Made by a program: the position numbers and the translations under genes | Shown: piece by piece, positions 1-12,678 of the stretch | Numbering within the stretch: position 1 is the stretch's first letter | How the letters are laid out: each line of letters opens with the position of its first letter | DNA from: Onchocerca lupi | Lineage: Eukaryota > Nematoda > Chromadorea > Rhabditida > Onchocercidae | Assembly (NCBI GenBank): GCA_028564675.1 | Contig: JAOVVO010000089.1 | Span: 1-64,000 of the forward strand | Direction: 5' to 3' | DNA: 64,000 nt | Notes under the pieces: generated by a model | The model's input: only the letters and a program-made list of their open reading frames with translations | Databases searched by the model: none | Told to the model about the DNA's origin: nothing

Positions 1-108
1 TATATATATAAATTTCTTGGATTCAATACTCTATCACAAATTATAGAATTGATTATTGTTTAAAAATATTAGTGACCGGCTAGCGATTAATGAATACTTC
101 CAACATAC

Positions 109-3100
109 CCTAAATCCGTATCGACAGGACTACTTTTACTCTTCTGCATAGCTTTGTCAAATAAACATAGTTTATAAATATATTCATTTTCATCTATTTC
201 AAAACACTTTCCTTTCAACAAGGCCCAGGCCATATCGGTTCCAAAATCATCACCAACATATTGTTCACAATCTCTAAAAAGACCTTATAACAAATTTACT
301 GCTTAGGTAAAATGTTTCGCCACTTTACAAATCTACTACTTACCACATCTTTTCAAATATCTTATTTAACTTCTCATCTCTTTTTCTATTTGTTTTTCTT
401 CTCTTTCTTTCCCTTTCATCAATCTTCCCCACTAACTACACTATTTATATACTTTCAAAAGAGAAATTCCTACTTGATTGACAATTCAAGATCTATATAG
501 CGTTTGTCAAGATTATCGTATTCTTTTTTTGCATTCTGCTCGTCTGAAACAACCATTTGATAATGTAAAATTCAAATTTTCAGATCTAATCTGCATTAAT
601 TAAATGAAAATTGACGAAGCAAAAACCTTTTATTATCGCTTGCGTTTCCGCACTGAAAGCTGGTTGGTTTAAATCGATATTGGGAATTCGAGGAATTTCC
701 ACACCAATGTTTTCACTTCTATTTGGTTTGATTTCTTGCGCTAAATCACTTCCATTATTGTCTGGCAATTCTGGAATCTTTTACAAATCAAAATCGATAC
801 GGTGAAGTTGATAGTTGCAACAACAAGTCCTGCATATAGTTTTCCGATTTTTTAAAAGAATTATTCTAAGATCATGGTCATATTTCATATTTTTTCGAAA
901 TTTAAGATCGAAATGTTATTATATGACTTCTCTCATACTGCTTAGTGTCCCAGCCTATGTCTTAGCTTATTTTTCCAATACTCTTCATCTCTGTCTCAAC
1001 CGTTTTTCGTCTTCAAACCACAATTTATCTCGGTGATCTCAGTAATTAAGTACCGGAATTAGTTCCTATTGATACGGGTAAAGTGGACTGATGTTCGTTT
1101 TCATCTATTTCTGCAGACTGAGATTCGTCTTCATCTATTTCTGCCTCGACTTCGCTTGGTTTTTCAAAAAGATTGCGTATGTTGTCGTAAACATTTTCCA
1201 AAAATACTTCTAAGTTGCAATCGTTCTTTCCCTCAGGTAAAACTTGCTATAATCAACTAATTTATTTGAAAAATTAAGATTTCAATAAAAAGAGCAAAAA
1301 AGAATTTTTGCTTTGTGAATCCAAGACTTCCTCAACTCAGTCAATCTCTTACATTTTGCATTTGTGTTCAGTGATAAAAAAAAAATGAGAAAAAATAATC
1401 GCTATTCCACGCTTGTCACCAAAAACATGAGAAAAAATTGCGAAAGATTAATATTAATTAAAGAAGAACCTTGATTTCATCATCAGACACAACTCCATCA
1501 CCATTTGTATCAAACTCCTTCGCCAATTTCAATTCGTCTAAGGTAACTCTGAAATGTTATTGAATTTGACGCCTTTACTTTCAAATTTCTACAAACAAAA
1601 GGTATTCAAAAAAAAAAGCACATTGTGCTTTGCATAAAGCACAATATGCATTTTGCATTGTTTTGTATTTTTTTTTTCATATACTATATGAATTTCAACT
1701 ATAGACGATGAAAACACGATGCCTTACATCCCATCTTCATTCAAGTCGAACGCGTTGAATAATATTTGTGCATATTCCTGTTTAAGCTCCTTCTTTTTTT
1801 CTGTAATGAAAATTAATTTGGGCACAAAATCGTTTTACGTTTCAATAGCTCTGATCATGAAAAATTCGATTTATGTGGCAAAGTGTCATTGCTCATTCTC
1901 TAGTCTGTCAAAATGTCATTATCCATTCTCGCAGACTACTCTTTATAAGAAATCAGCTACTATTTCTTAGGAAACTGAATGAAAGCAGCAAGTAAGGATT
2001 TACTATTATGTTTAAGAATTACGTTTAAGACAAATTAAAATCCTAAACAAGAAGATTGCAATAACTTTGCAACGGAAAAAAAAATGATATGAAAAATTCA
2101 TAATAATTGTCTCTTGGAAAAAAAAAAACCATTTTCTTTTCTAATCTACTCAAAAAAAGCGAACGCTATTTCAAATTAATTAATTCTTACATAAATACCT
2201 AAAACAATTTAATCAAAATTGAATTACCCTCCCAAGCCTCTTCGTGCTTTTTTCTTGCTTCTGCAGCCAGACTGGTTTTCTCGTCCATTTTTGTTTGGGC
2301 ATCAATTTTCAGCTTTTTTATTTCATCCATTTCGTTTTTTAAAATCTCCAGCTTTCCTAATTTTTCAGTTCTCAACTGCTGACCCAATGCAGCCAATTCC
2401 TGCCGTTTTACAAAACCCTGAAAATCATTTTTTGCTTTACACGATATTACTGATAATGGCAAAAAATCATTTTGGCATTCCGCATGAAAATTAAACGAAT
2501 GATTAGGCCTGACGACCAATCGATGATTTATAAACAAATACAAAATTGGTTATGAAACCATCTAAATTAAAAGTAATTTATGAAATTCAATGAAATAAGA
2601 AGAAAGGGATTAAGAGGATTATTACTTAATATCCACAAAATCACTGCAGCTGCATTACCTGCTTCACTAATTCAGTTCTTTGGCGTATTTCTTCTCGATG
2701 CTTCGCTCCCAATTCACTACAGATATCAGGACAATCAACTGCACTATCCCATTCATCACTTCCATCACAACAATCTAAGTCAAAAGAGAAATATTTTGTT
2801 AATTCGGAAATGAACAAATTCTTGTTATATTTGATGAAATGAATTCCAATCATCAAACTATTAAATTGTTCGAAAATTCCGAACTGTCTGAAAATTTCGA
2901 TAGAGATTCGGAAATCCCCTCATATATTATTGAAATTTTCAAATATGAATTCGAAATAAATCATGCTTAATAAAATTAGCGAGAAAAATCTTGCTGCAAT
3001 AAAACTAATAAGAAAAAATAAAACCAGTAGTATGGAAATGAGAAAGCTGAGATTAATTTTTTGCAAAGAACAATGAAGAAAAACAATCGAAATATGCTCA

Positions 3101-4243
3101 GCAATCAGCACAATTATTCCAAGTTCTTAGATGATTGCCACCATCAATATGCTCACCGTCATCGGTTAATGTTTATGAATTGCTTAAATTTTAACTAACC
3201 GCATATTTGATCATTCACTCGATTTGATGGTATGTCTTCCGCTTTAAAACCACGATTCAAACAATGAAACTTGGCATTGGGACAGGCAGAGGTTCCTGCA
3301 TAAAAAAAATTAAAGAATTATTTCCTAGATTTAAAAACATTATAATTATTGCGCTATTTTAGAAAAGAAAATCAAATATCTTGAAATATTAGAATGAAAA
3401 TCTTGGACTTAATCTCTGTATTTCGCAACGTATTATTTCATAAAATGTAAAGACTAAATATGTGCATAATTTTTTCAGCTTGTCGGTATTTTTATCACAT
3501 CATAAAAAAGAAAAATATAGAACTCAAGTTACCATCCTTCTGAATGTGATGAAATATTGTAAATATTAGAAGTCTGGATAGCATAAGCTGAATTATAGTT
3601 CTGGACAGAAATCTGTAACTAAAATATTCTCCGGAATTTTTTGCTTTCAAATTTTCGGATTTGCTTAATAACTTCGTAAATTGAAGAAAATTATGAGGAA
3701 GAGCAGCATCAATTTACAGACCTGGTTCATCACTTCCATCAGCACAATCGCAATAATCATCATTAACTTGCAAAAAAGGAATTGACTTGGAATTGTCCAC
3801 ACATGCAAATGTTTCACCGGTTGCATAGAATGGCCCACCTTAAAACGAATCATTCGATAATCCATTCACTATTTCTCATGGATTTGTTAACTTTATTTTT
3901 CTTCAAGTTATTCAAGGTACTGGAAATATAACACTGCGGCTGATTGATTTCTGTAGGTAAAAAAAAAAGTCTATTTTGATTAATTGAAAAAAAAAAGGGA
4001 TTATGATTTTGGAGTTAGTTTTTTCTATAAATTATTTCCACATAATAATACTTTTTTTACTGCCTAAGAGAAGAATATTGCATTGAAATACCGACGTGCA
4101 AATGGAACTCCACGTGGTCGATTGCCATATCCACTAGGTTTCGGTTTTCGTCCATTTCTTTTCAACAATCCAATTCTTGCATTCGATTCAACGGTGGCAA
4201 TAAATAAGTTCATAATACACAAACCGGCCAAAGTAAGCATCAT
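109..4243 (-). CDS. PRKCSH: Glucosidase II regulatory beta subunit (PRKCSH type), 3' end beyond window
   Basis: Non-catalytic subunit of ER glucosidase II, which trims glucose from N-glycans; it retains and activates the alpha subunit. Exons read on the minus strand: 4243-4096, 3838-3722, 3295-3200, 2774-2659, 2417-2228, 1800-1728, 1548-1470, 1231-1054, a possible micro-exon near 1030, about 770-620, about 553-479, 273-109. Start chosen at MMLTLAGLC, which gives a signal peptide and lies just after a TTTTATAG acceptor. In order the protein shows two LDL-receptor-A-like segments (CDCADGSDEPG, CCDGSDEW), a charged coiled coil (LKNEMDEIKKLKIDAQTK), an EF-hand pair (FDLNEDGM, FDTNGDGVVSDDE), an acidic stretch (EIDEDESQSAEIDENE) and the start of the MRH domain (YIYKLCLFDKA). 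Phases match at most junctions; the one around the micro-exon is unresolved. The remaining MRH domain and any ER-retention tail lie left of the window. Confidence 0.93.
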
Positions 4244-4250
4244 CGTTGAC

Positions 4251-4260
4251 CTATAAAATA
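4251..4260 (-). promoter_or_regulatory. Candidate trans-splice acceptor of the PRKCSH-type gene
   Basis: On the minus strand TATTTTATAG is followed after seven bases by ATGATG, the chosen start. An acceptor with no visible upstream coding exon this close to the start codon fits spliced-leader addition in nematodes. A cis-spliced 5' UTR exon is the alternative. Confidence 0.45.
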
Positions 4261-5450
4261 TTAGCATTTCTAAGTTGGTGTTAATTGGTTAACTTGAACG
4301 TCATAACTTTCTGATTTAAACTGACGTTGGCTAAAAAACATCCTAATCATGAGAGATAAGGTGAATATCATATATGATGATAATTTTCCCGTAGAGAGAA
4401 TGCTGAAAATCGATTGCTCTAACAAATTTGCCGTATCGCAGCTAACTTCATACCCACAACTGATGATATCTTTACCTGAAATGATCTGAACAAAGTTGAC
4501 TAATGAGACAACTTGTCCATCCCCTCACTTCCCACTTTAGAAAGATAGTAAGCTGTGTCATCAGGTTCCACACGTCAATTCATCTCTTTATTTAATCCTT
4601 TGAAATTATATTTACTGCTCATATCTTCTGATCTATGCTCTCTTCCGCTATTATATTATGTCTTTCGTTGCTCTCAGTCATTGGCACAAATATTTGTGCA
4701 CATTTTTCAGAGTTTCTCACTCTTTCGCTGTCCATATGCGATCTCATACGGGTTTTCTTCAGCACCAGAAAAATGCGGTATTGATGTCAACTGATCGATG
4801 GACAATGATTACATTATATCATGAAGCATAAGGAGTGAAAAGGCAAATTAAGTAATCGAGGTTAGGCAAATTTATAAAACAAGCCATACTTTCTTATTTG
4901 CCGTTTCTTCAATTCTCTGAAGTATTATCCAGAAAATTCGGAGATGCGAAAGGCAAGAATTGATTGTTTCATTTCTTTTATTTCGCTAGTGAAGAATAAT
5001 CTTTTTGATAAGAAAAAATTTAAGAGAAATAATCACTGATATCAACAAATTATCCATTCACTTGAAAATTGCTCATTCTTGTTTAATATAAATTTTGAAT
5101 TTATTGAGAGAAATTTTCGTGGAAGCATTTAAGTGGTCGTGTCATTTCTTCTTTACACCAAACACAATGAACTAAATAAATGAATGATGCATGAATGAAC
5201 TTATTGTCAAACAGATGAATTATTGGTTGGATGATATTGTGAAAGCTGAATAACATACCAACAGATATTGGCAATATGCAAATTTGACCAAATTCAAATT
5301 ACGCTAATTTTGATGCATAATTTCAGAACTACAAAAGTGTAGAATAGTTGTGATATCATTCATTTAGTTCACTTGTTTGGCATAAAGAAGTTAGATTTAA
5401 CGGATTGAAATAGCTATAAGAGTTATTTCGTTTGCTTCATCAAGTTGTAA
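4261..5450. other. Divergent intergenic region
   Basis: About 1.2 kb between the minus-strand PRKCSH-type gene and the plus-strand phosphatase gene. It should contain both promoters. No coding exon, RNA gene or repeat was recognised; a short plus-strand reading frame at 4555-4794 has no family features. Confidence 0.5.
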
Positions 5451-7735
5451 ATGGGCACTTCCAAACGGTCGCAATCGGAGAGTTCGGAATTGACAAACAG
5501 TTCACGAACTTCTTCCAGTGCTCCTATGCCTGCTGTTCCTGCAAGGTTTGTTTTAAATGAAACCAATGAAAAAATTAATTTGTGAAATCAATTTCTAAGT
5601 ATGAACTAGCTGGCATTCATTTTTAAGCGAACTGAAGTCTTGAAAAATAACTTTTTATTAAATTTGTTTGTGCTACCCACCAGAAAACTGCATACAGCAA
5701 CTGCACTTGGAAGAATATTATTTTAAGGAAATTAGAATTTAAATAAAATAGGAGATAATGTTGTATTTGCTAAACCAAGATCAGCGACAGTTTATCATAT
5801 CACAATCATGTGGCAAGCGGATTGTAGGGCACTATTCATGAAACTCATAAGGGCCAGTAATTTTCGACATAATGATGGATAAATGATCAGGAGAACTTGA
5901 TCATTCTGAATTAGTCCAAAAATTAATTATACTGAATTAGCTTGGAAGTCAAGTATTTATCAGTCTCATAATAAAATTTGCCGTCTTCAGTCTCCTGAAA
6001 TCATTTGAAAGAGAATCACTAGTGGGATGGAAGATTACTGGACTGAAATTTCGTATTTTTGGCATCAGTGCCAGGATGCTTCCAGAGTACATTCTGTCCA
6101 CGTCATTGTGTCCTTTCTGGTAAAATCATTTTCAGATATATTTTGAAACCAGGTGAATATTTACATGATACTGGAGAATCGGAAACGCTTAATGCTTTTA
6201 CACGTCGCGTATGTTCTATGTCTGTCTATGGTTTATTCTTTGATTACGCCACTGTTATTTCCAAGGATAGCAAGGACTTGGCAATTTTTTCTGAACAATA
6301 CAAAGCGCTAAATCGATACAATGATATTCGATGTCTTGAGCAAACCAGAGTGAAAGTCCCGTTAGTACTTTTATACTTTGATGAATTTATTCCCTCTCTT
6401 ATTTCTTTTTTCCATTTTCCTTGAGTTGTTTTCTTTTTCTTCGTCTTGGATATGATGTCTAAATTCCGATTTCTACAAATCCACAAATATTGTGAAAATT
6501 TTATACATTTGAGTTTCTTTTTTAGCAAATTTTTCAGCTGCATTATTATTGAAAACTTTCAGGCATACATCAGGCGCGCATGATTACATCAATGCTAATT
6601 ATGTGGATGGATTTCGGGAAGAGAAGAAATTTATTTTGACGCAGTCGCCAATGGAAAACACTGTAGAATCATTTTGGGCGATGATTTATCAGGAGAATGT
6701 AGTTGAAATTGTTGCAATGACTAGTTTGCATTCAGCAAAGATATTTTTGTATGTTCCAATCAAACAGTCTGCTACTGCCACATTCGGACCCTATACCATC
6801 AAATTTTGCGGATCACAATTAATTCGGGATGCCTATGAAGCATCAGTATTAAAGGTTACCTATTTATTAATGGCTCACTGATTTTGTGATGATAGGGTAA
6901 TGATATTGATGATAACATTAGTTGATGTATTAGAAATGACTTTGAACCGAACAGGAGCGAGAAAGAGAATTTTTGTACTTATGCATGTACAAGCATTACT
7001 AAGGTTGTCTTTGATGATTTATTGTAGATCAGATCGAATTTCAGTTGAGAAAAGGAGATGGCCAAGAACGAAAAATCCTTCATATATGTCTCTATATGTG
7101 GCATAACAAAGGAACACCAGAAAGACCAACTGAAATGCTCTATTTGCTGTCTGATATAAATTACAATCGAAAATTGTTCATTAAGGAAGCGGAGAAAAGT
7201 GGCTGGCTAAAAGGTGGACGGTATGTGTTCCATGCAAATCATCCCTTAGTGTGAAGGAAATCTTGGGAATTGAATTATCCTCTGTGTTTCACTGTCATCC
7301 TCAAATGTTATTATACTTTTATAAGTTATAGGATAGATCTAAATGTCTCATTTCGGTATTTCTCGTCCCATCAGAAATCAATTTGTTTGAGACAAAATAG
7401 AATATAGCATTTTCCGGAACATGACAACATGCTTTATTTGCAGTTCACCAATCGTTGTGCATTGTTTGACAGGTTCGGGTAGAAGCGGTACATTGGCTGT
7501 GCTGGATATTTGTTGCCGTAAAATGGATTATACTGAGAAACTAGCTAATGGTAATATTTTGGTGGACGTCCGAGATACAGTACTTCGTGTCAGAACACAA
7601 CGTGATAAAGCAGTTGTAAAACCCGAACAATATCTATTGTTACATTTACTTGTAATTGAATATGCGTTACGTCAGAAATATTACTACGATGTTGAGTTCA
7701 TTGACTTGTCAAACTATACTGGTCAAACTGCATGA
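5451..7735 (+). CDS. Non-receptor-type protein tyrosine phosphatase, probably catalytically impaired and possibly a pseudogene
   Basis: Exons recognised: 5451-5545 (Ser-rich start MGTSKRSQSESS), 6136-6355 (ending LNRYNDIRCLEQTRVK, the NRYxD segment), about 6563-6854 (HDYINANYVDG, ILTQSPMENTVESFW), an uncertain stretch 6896-7027, 7028-7220 and 7444-7735 (VVHCLTGSGRSGT, then a stop after NYTGQTA). The signature loop keeps Cys-X5-Arg. The general-acid loop, normally WPD, reads LYMWHNKGTPERP and lacks the Asp. Phases agree for exons 1/2 and for the last two, but the junctions at about 6355/6563 and 6854/7028 cannot be joined in frame with the GT/AG sites I see. Between them a coding-like stretch (NDFEPNRSEKENF) carries an in-frame TGA. 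The size resembles the expanded small PTPs of nematodes, many of them testis-expressed. It may be a pseudophosphatase, a gene with unseen micro-exons, or a decaying copy. Confidence 0.7.
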
Positions 7736-8281
7736 ATATTACCAAACTGCATGAATATTACCGATTTATTTCACCTTTGGATTATTGTAAAATTCAGTCG
7801 AAATTTCCAAGGCAATGCAACGTGAAAATAAAAGTTTGATAAAATACTTACTACACCATCAGAGCAGGTGATCGTTAATTCTGTATAACAAAACATTAGC
7901 ATTAATTCCAAAGCGGAAAGAGGGAAAGATGGGATGCATAGTTTTTTCAAAAGATGAGATGTCAAGGAGTGACAGCAGAAACTATCTTCATGATTCCTGA
8001 ATCTTTTTTTTTTGATATAAGAATTTTGGAAGTTTGTTATTGGCTGTCTTGGACAGATATAAAAATCATCAGTAAATTCATCTCATAGATATGGGTAAAC
8101 GAATCATACTGGAGCACAAAAAGTCTCGAAATATCAATTATAATTAGTTTTTTCTCGGCATTAAAATTATTATTACGGGAAATATTGTATTCTGAAGATA
8201 GCCAATGAAAATATGACCTAAATTTTGCTGTGAATTATTGTTTGAAAACTAATTCAATTCAGTGTAAGCCAAGAGATTATC
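7736..8281. other. Intergenic, no gene seen
   Basis: Contains a short tandem duplication at the 3' end of the phosphatase gene (ATGAATATTACC twice around 7731-7762). Nothing else was recognised between it and the decayed LACT copy. Confidence 0.4.
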
Positions 8282-10262
8282 TTAGTGCCTATAAAACGGC
8301 TTTCTCAACAGCCGATAAATTCTTGTGAATTTGCGGTATCTATTTTCAAGCCATTGCTTACATGTGCGAAAACCAATTTTTCCTCCATATTCATCATTAT
8401 TGTGCTACTACCAAATCCTGCACGTCCAATGAGCCAGAGCAGAATCATAAACATGGACTTTTAATTATTTCATTTATCACTGAGCTCGTTGCCAAAAAAT
8501 TAGTAAAAATAACATAAGAAAATTGATTAAATTTATGATTCATTCATATATTAGATGTGATATTTGTCGAGCTTTGAAAAATTCCATCAAACTGCGCGGA
8601 TGATTTTTCTTTACAAAAAGAGTGAAATTAACTTAGCCAGATCTTGGGCTTTCGTTGTACCCAAAGCTGCAGCTTGCTTCATGTGATGAGGATCGGGATC
8701 TTTGAATGTGTCCACATTCTGAAAGATCGTCTTCAGAATTTGCAACAAAGCAAATATAAGTTAAGGGAAAATTCATATGAGAATTACTGCATCCAATTTC
8801 GGCATTGGATAATCCCACATTTAATGCACTCAACAAATATAAAATCCTTGGATCGTTCAAAATCTCTTTTAATTTGTAGAAGAGTGAAGATGTTGCTAAT
8901 TGAGATAAGGTGTATTTTATTTCTAAAGGTAAGTCAAAGTGAAATTTAATGTCTGAAGCATGTGATTAAATATTATGTTCAAGAAAATTCTTTTGTTTCT
9001 TTTATATGAAAATTGTTGAGATAAATATCAGCTAATAATGAATTGTGATTTGGTAAATTGTTGCAACGATAGATTTAGAGATTTAAGATGGAGGACTGTT
9101 TGGGTAAGAAAATGATCACGATAAAACTACGATTAAATCTGTTACTAATAAAAACTGTCCAGTATATGTTTATTAAAAGGTACGCCATTATGGATTAGAT
9201 AAAAGTGCATCTCTGGACTACAAAGTGAAGAGAAAACAGCAATAATCGATGATTTTAACTTAACTTACCAAATTTCTCAGCAAATTCTTGCTGAAAAAAA
9301 TTCTGATACCATGATTTTTTAAATTAACACGTACGTCTAATAATTTGATGGATATCCTGTTTTAGTACCTAAACTAGAAAGGGTAATTCATCTGAAATAT
9401 TATCATCCTCAAACGTATTTTACCTCAAGATTTAATAATGACGCAGGAGAGCAAGGGAGTAACTAAAACTTACTCTTTCGTTGATTATAATTATTTATAA
9501 TAATCGAAGAATCTATATTTGAATGTTTCCAATACTGTTCCTTTCAAACATGACTTTAGTTTTCTCTTTTGGAAACAACAACAACAATATTTTTGAAGAA
9601 AGTGTGATTCTGATGAAAGTTATTTTCATTGTTCCATAAAGTGAAAAGACATTTGCAAGCAAGAGCGTGGAAATAACTGTCTCATTCTGTGATAGATTTT
9701 CAAGCAATTTCTTTATTAGTAAATACCGCTTGATCCGACCTGATATCCAGTTTGGTTTCTGTCTTGCAATAATTTTCGCCATTTTCTCATGATCAAATGC
9801 ATCCTCCTTAGTAAATAGCTCATCAAAAACTGCCAAGCCGGCCTTGAAAGTTCTGGGTTTTGTGAAATTAATTCAACATCAGTCGATTATAATTTTAAAC
9901 AACTGAATGTTAATAGCAATAAAATATGCAAGAACTTATACGATAAGTCATGATCCAAGTAATAGTAATATTTCCTTTACCGTACTGACTAAATTCTGGC
10001 CAAAATTGACAAATGCGATCGGCCTGGAGCAACCAGCATAGCTATGTTATAATCCATCAACAGAAAGCGATCGCAAACTTGCGTCGCAGAAAGTACGACA
10101 GTTCCTGTGTCAGATGTCCAAAGATGGAGTGAGCTTTCATCTGCATATCCTCTTTGCAAGTCAACCACTAATTAATTCATCATTGCGATATACTGATATC
10201 GCCGCACCTTCTCGTTCTCAACCATTAATGAAATTTTTTCTGTAAATTGGATTGATTGAGCT
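8282..10262 (-). pseudogene. Decayed LACT-type (serine beta-lactamase/CubicO-like) gene
   Basis: Fragments in family order on the minus strand: EREGAAISVYRNDEL and VDLQRGYADESSLHLW (about 10250-10120), SATQ then IAMLV (about 10090-10030), FWPEFSQYGKGNITI (about 10010-9960), LAVFDELFTKEDAFDHEKM then IIARQKPNW (about 9845-9740), VDTFKDPDPHHMKQAAALG (about 8720-8640), and GFGSSTIMMNMEEKLVFAHV then RIYRLLRKPFY (about 8430-8285). These match the eukaryotic beta-lactamase-domain proteins abundant in nematodes. Decay is plain: a TGA replaces the aromatic residue before EREGAA, the frame shifts between DEL and VDLQ and again between MLV and ADRICQFWPEF, the SxxK nucleophile/base motif reads SATQ, and another shift precedes RIYRL. 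The LSHMAGL-type segment was not found. No single spliced reading frame can be built. Confidence 0.75.
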
Positions 10263-12640
10263 GGCTCCGTGATTTTGTCAATTTAGATAAACAAACTGCA
10301 ATGGAGTAAAATGAATTTGTCATGTGACTTGAAGTTTATTGAATTTAAGGAAATTTTCTATTATCAAATGTCCTATTTAATCAATGTTTCACGAAGAGCA
10401 AAAAATCATTTATGAGATAGCTTTGTCAAATGGCAAAACATGAAGCGATTACTGATAGACACCTTCCCACTTTATGGAACCTGTTGGCTGCTTTGATAAG
10501 TAATTTTTATTTTTTTTTTTTCATTTTTGTGATAATAAATAACAGCTCGCTTGCTTCTCACAGGACTGATTATTGATATATCTGAATACAATGCACTGTT
10601 TCGAAAAATAAAAATCTTTCATTATGAATCATTTGTATCATCATATTTTCATTATTAAATTTTTGCACCAGAAGGCCAGAGAGAACCTGTTCATCACCTC
10701 GCAGTCAAAAGCATGAGTTTTTACTCCTTCTAATTTGTTGATTTCTGTCTTTAATAATTATTTTTATCCTTTTAATTTTAATATTTAATGAAAATGGATA
10801 AATACTCTGGAAGCGATGAGTAAACAAGTTTTACAATATTTCTTCGCCGACATTTGATCGTTTCCGATTAATTTCTGTGCAAAACAAATTCATTTCCTGA
10901 TGAAAAGTTTCATAAAAAGTCTTCTAATGAATATCTTTTGATGAATGTACTGTTGCTTATTGTTTCACATTTCACATCTGCTGTTTCTTTTGTAATTGCA
11001 AAAAAAGTAAAATAAAACAATGTGGAATGCCATTGTTCTATCAACTATATCACCGTGAGATATATCGTGAAGTAATTAATAACTTAATGTAGAAAGATTT
11101 ACTGTATTCGCTTTCCTTTCATTCAGAGTTCAAAAATTCAAACATTTTTGTTTTCTTTAGTAGACAATGGCGATTAAAAAAAAAAGAAAATAATTATAAA
11201 TCACACATACAATTGTTGTTATATGATTAATCGCTGCCCTTATCAAATATTTTTCCTTAAAAGTTTAGTTTTAGAATGGACCAATCGTAAATAAGAATTT
11301 GTGATTGAATCTTCTGTGCTCACCGCTTATTTCGCCATAGAAATTTTAGAATGCTTTTTTCATTCCAGCAAATTATCGCTTATTAGTATTTATAATGAAA
11401 TAAGACATTTTTGAGATAAAGTCAATTAGTCGTGGATGAGAGAATTTCTAACAGTTCTAAAATATAAAAAGCAAAAAAAATTGGAATAACTTTTTAAATA
11501 AGAGATCAAAAATGATTGGAACAAAATATCTAAATTTATGTTAGTTCGAAATGCTATCGAATGCGTATGTGGTTTTCAATAGGGGAAAATAAATTTGCTA
11601 TATATGCACTCTTGAATAATATTTTAACGTTATTATTGTCCGGAAATGCTTTTTTAACTAGTAACAATAAGCAGGATACTAATTAACACAAAAAACATCA
11701 CTGAAATTGGGCCTTATGTAAGTCAAAGGTTAGTGATAAAAATAATTAAAATTATTTGTCTTATTGTGAAAATCAGTAATTATTATCAAAACCTTGTGCT
11801 ATATTTGCTATATTACACAAATTCTATGTAAGTAGTGCTAAACAAAGAGGACTTATGATAATTAGAATCACTCAATTCTTACAAAAAAAGCCAATCTTAA
11901 AAATAAAATTAAAAGACGTTCATTTATCATCTTTATCAATACTTCGATTTTCGGAGATATTGCATATAAAATTCTTCATCTTTTAAAATGAATACGATTA
12001 ACAAAAATTGTTAAATTGATGTTTTAAAGAGCCAGATAATGTCGTGTTTTTTTTGTCATTCAATTTAAGAACACTTTTCAGAATCAAATATTCGTTAAAT
12101 TTTCCCTACCTGAAAACTCTTCCGACTTCGGTAAATTGTTTCGTAGTTGTGCCAAAAATATTAATAGCCAGTTGACGATCGTTTCGATTTTTTTCAGGCA
12201 TAAAAAATCTGTTTCAATGTTTATTACAACTAGCAACACTAATATAACTAATCATTATTGACGATGAAAAAACTTGCTAGTAGTATTATCAGTAATCGTC
12301 GTGGGATTCATTGAAGTTTCGGGGACGTTACGATTATAGCCAATATTTTTTTTTCCATCGAAGCACAAATAAATTATTCGCTTTCAATATGAAACGAATA
12401 AACTGAACAATTAATATTAGTTTACTGCAGCATGCATAAACAGCAATTTTTTTTTTTTTTTTTTTTAATTCTTGGTTGATTTGTAGTTGCCTTCAAAAGT
12501 TTGCCTTGATGATTGCGAGGTAAATCACACATGCATTCCTAATTTTTGCTGTGAACTACATATTTTCATTCATGTGCGAATCTTTTCTGAATTATAACTT
12601 TTGCTTTGCATAAAATAAAATCGCAAAAAGTTTTAAAAAC
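10263..12640. other. Intergenic, no gene seen
   Basis: About 2.4 kb of AT-rich sequence without coding signatures. It holds a run of about 20 T near 12447-12466 and no recognised repeat family. Promoter elements of the downstream gene should lie at its right end. Confidence 0.45.
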
Positions 12641-12650
12641 AAAGTTTCAG
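12641..12650 (+). promoter_or_regulatory. Candidate trans-splice (or first cis) acceptor of the Cys/His gene
   Basis: AAAGTTTCAG, a strong nematode acceptor, lies 28 bases before the ATG at 12679. The frame stays open between the acceptor and the ATG, so an unseen upstream exon cannot be excluded. Confidence 0.4.
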
Positions 12651-12678
12651 GAATCATTTGATCATTTCATACATTTAT

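Noticed and set aside
8644..8949. 101-codon plus-strand frame
   Set aside because: It lies opposite a recognisable LACT fragment (VDTFKDPDPHHMKQ) on the minus strand, so it is a shadow.
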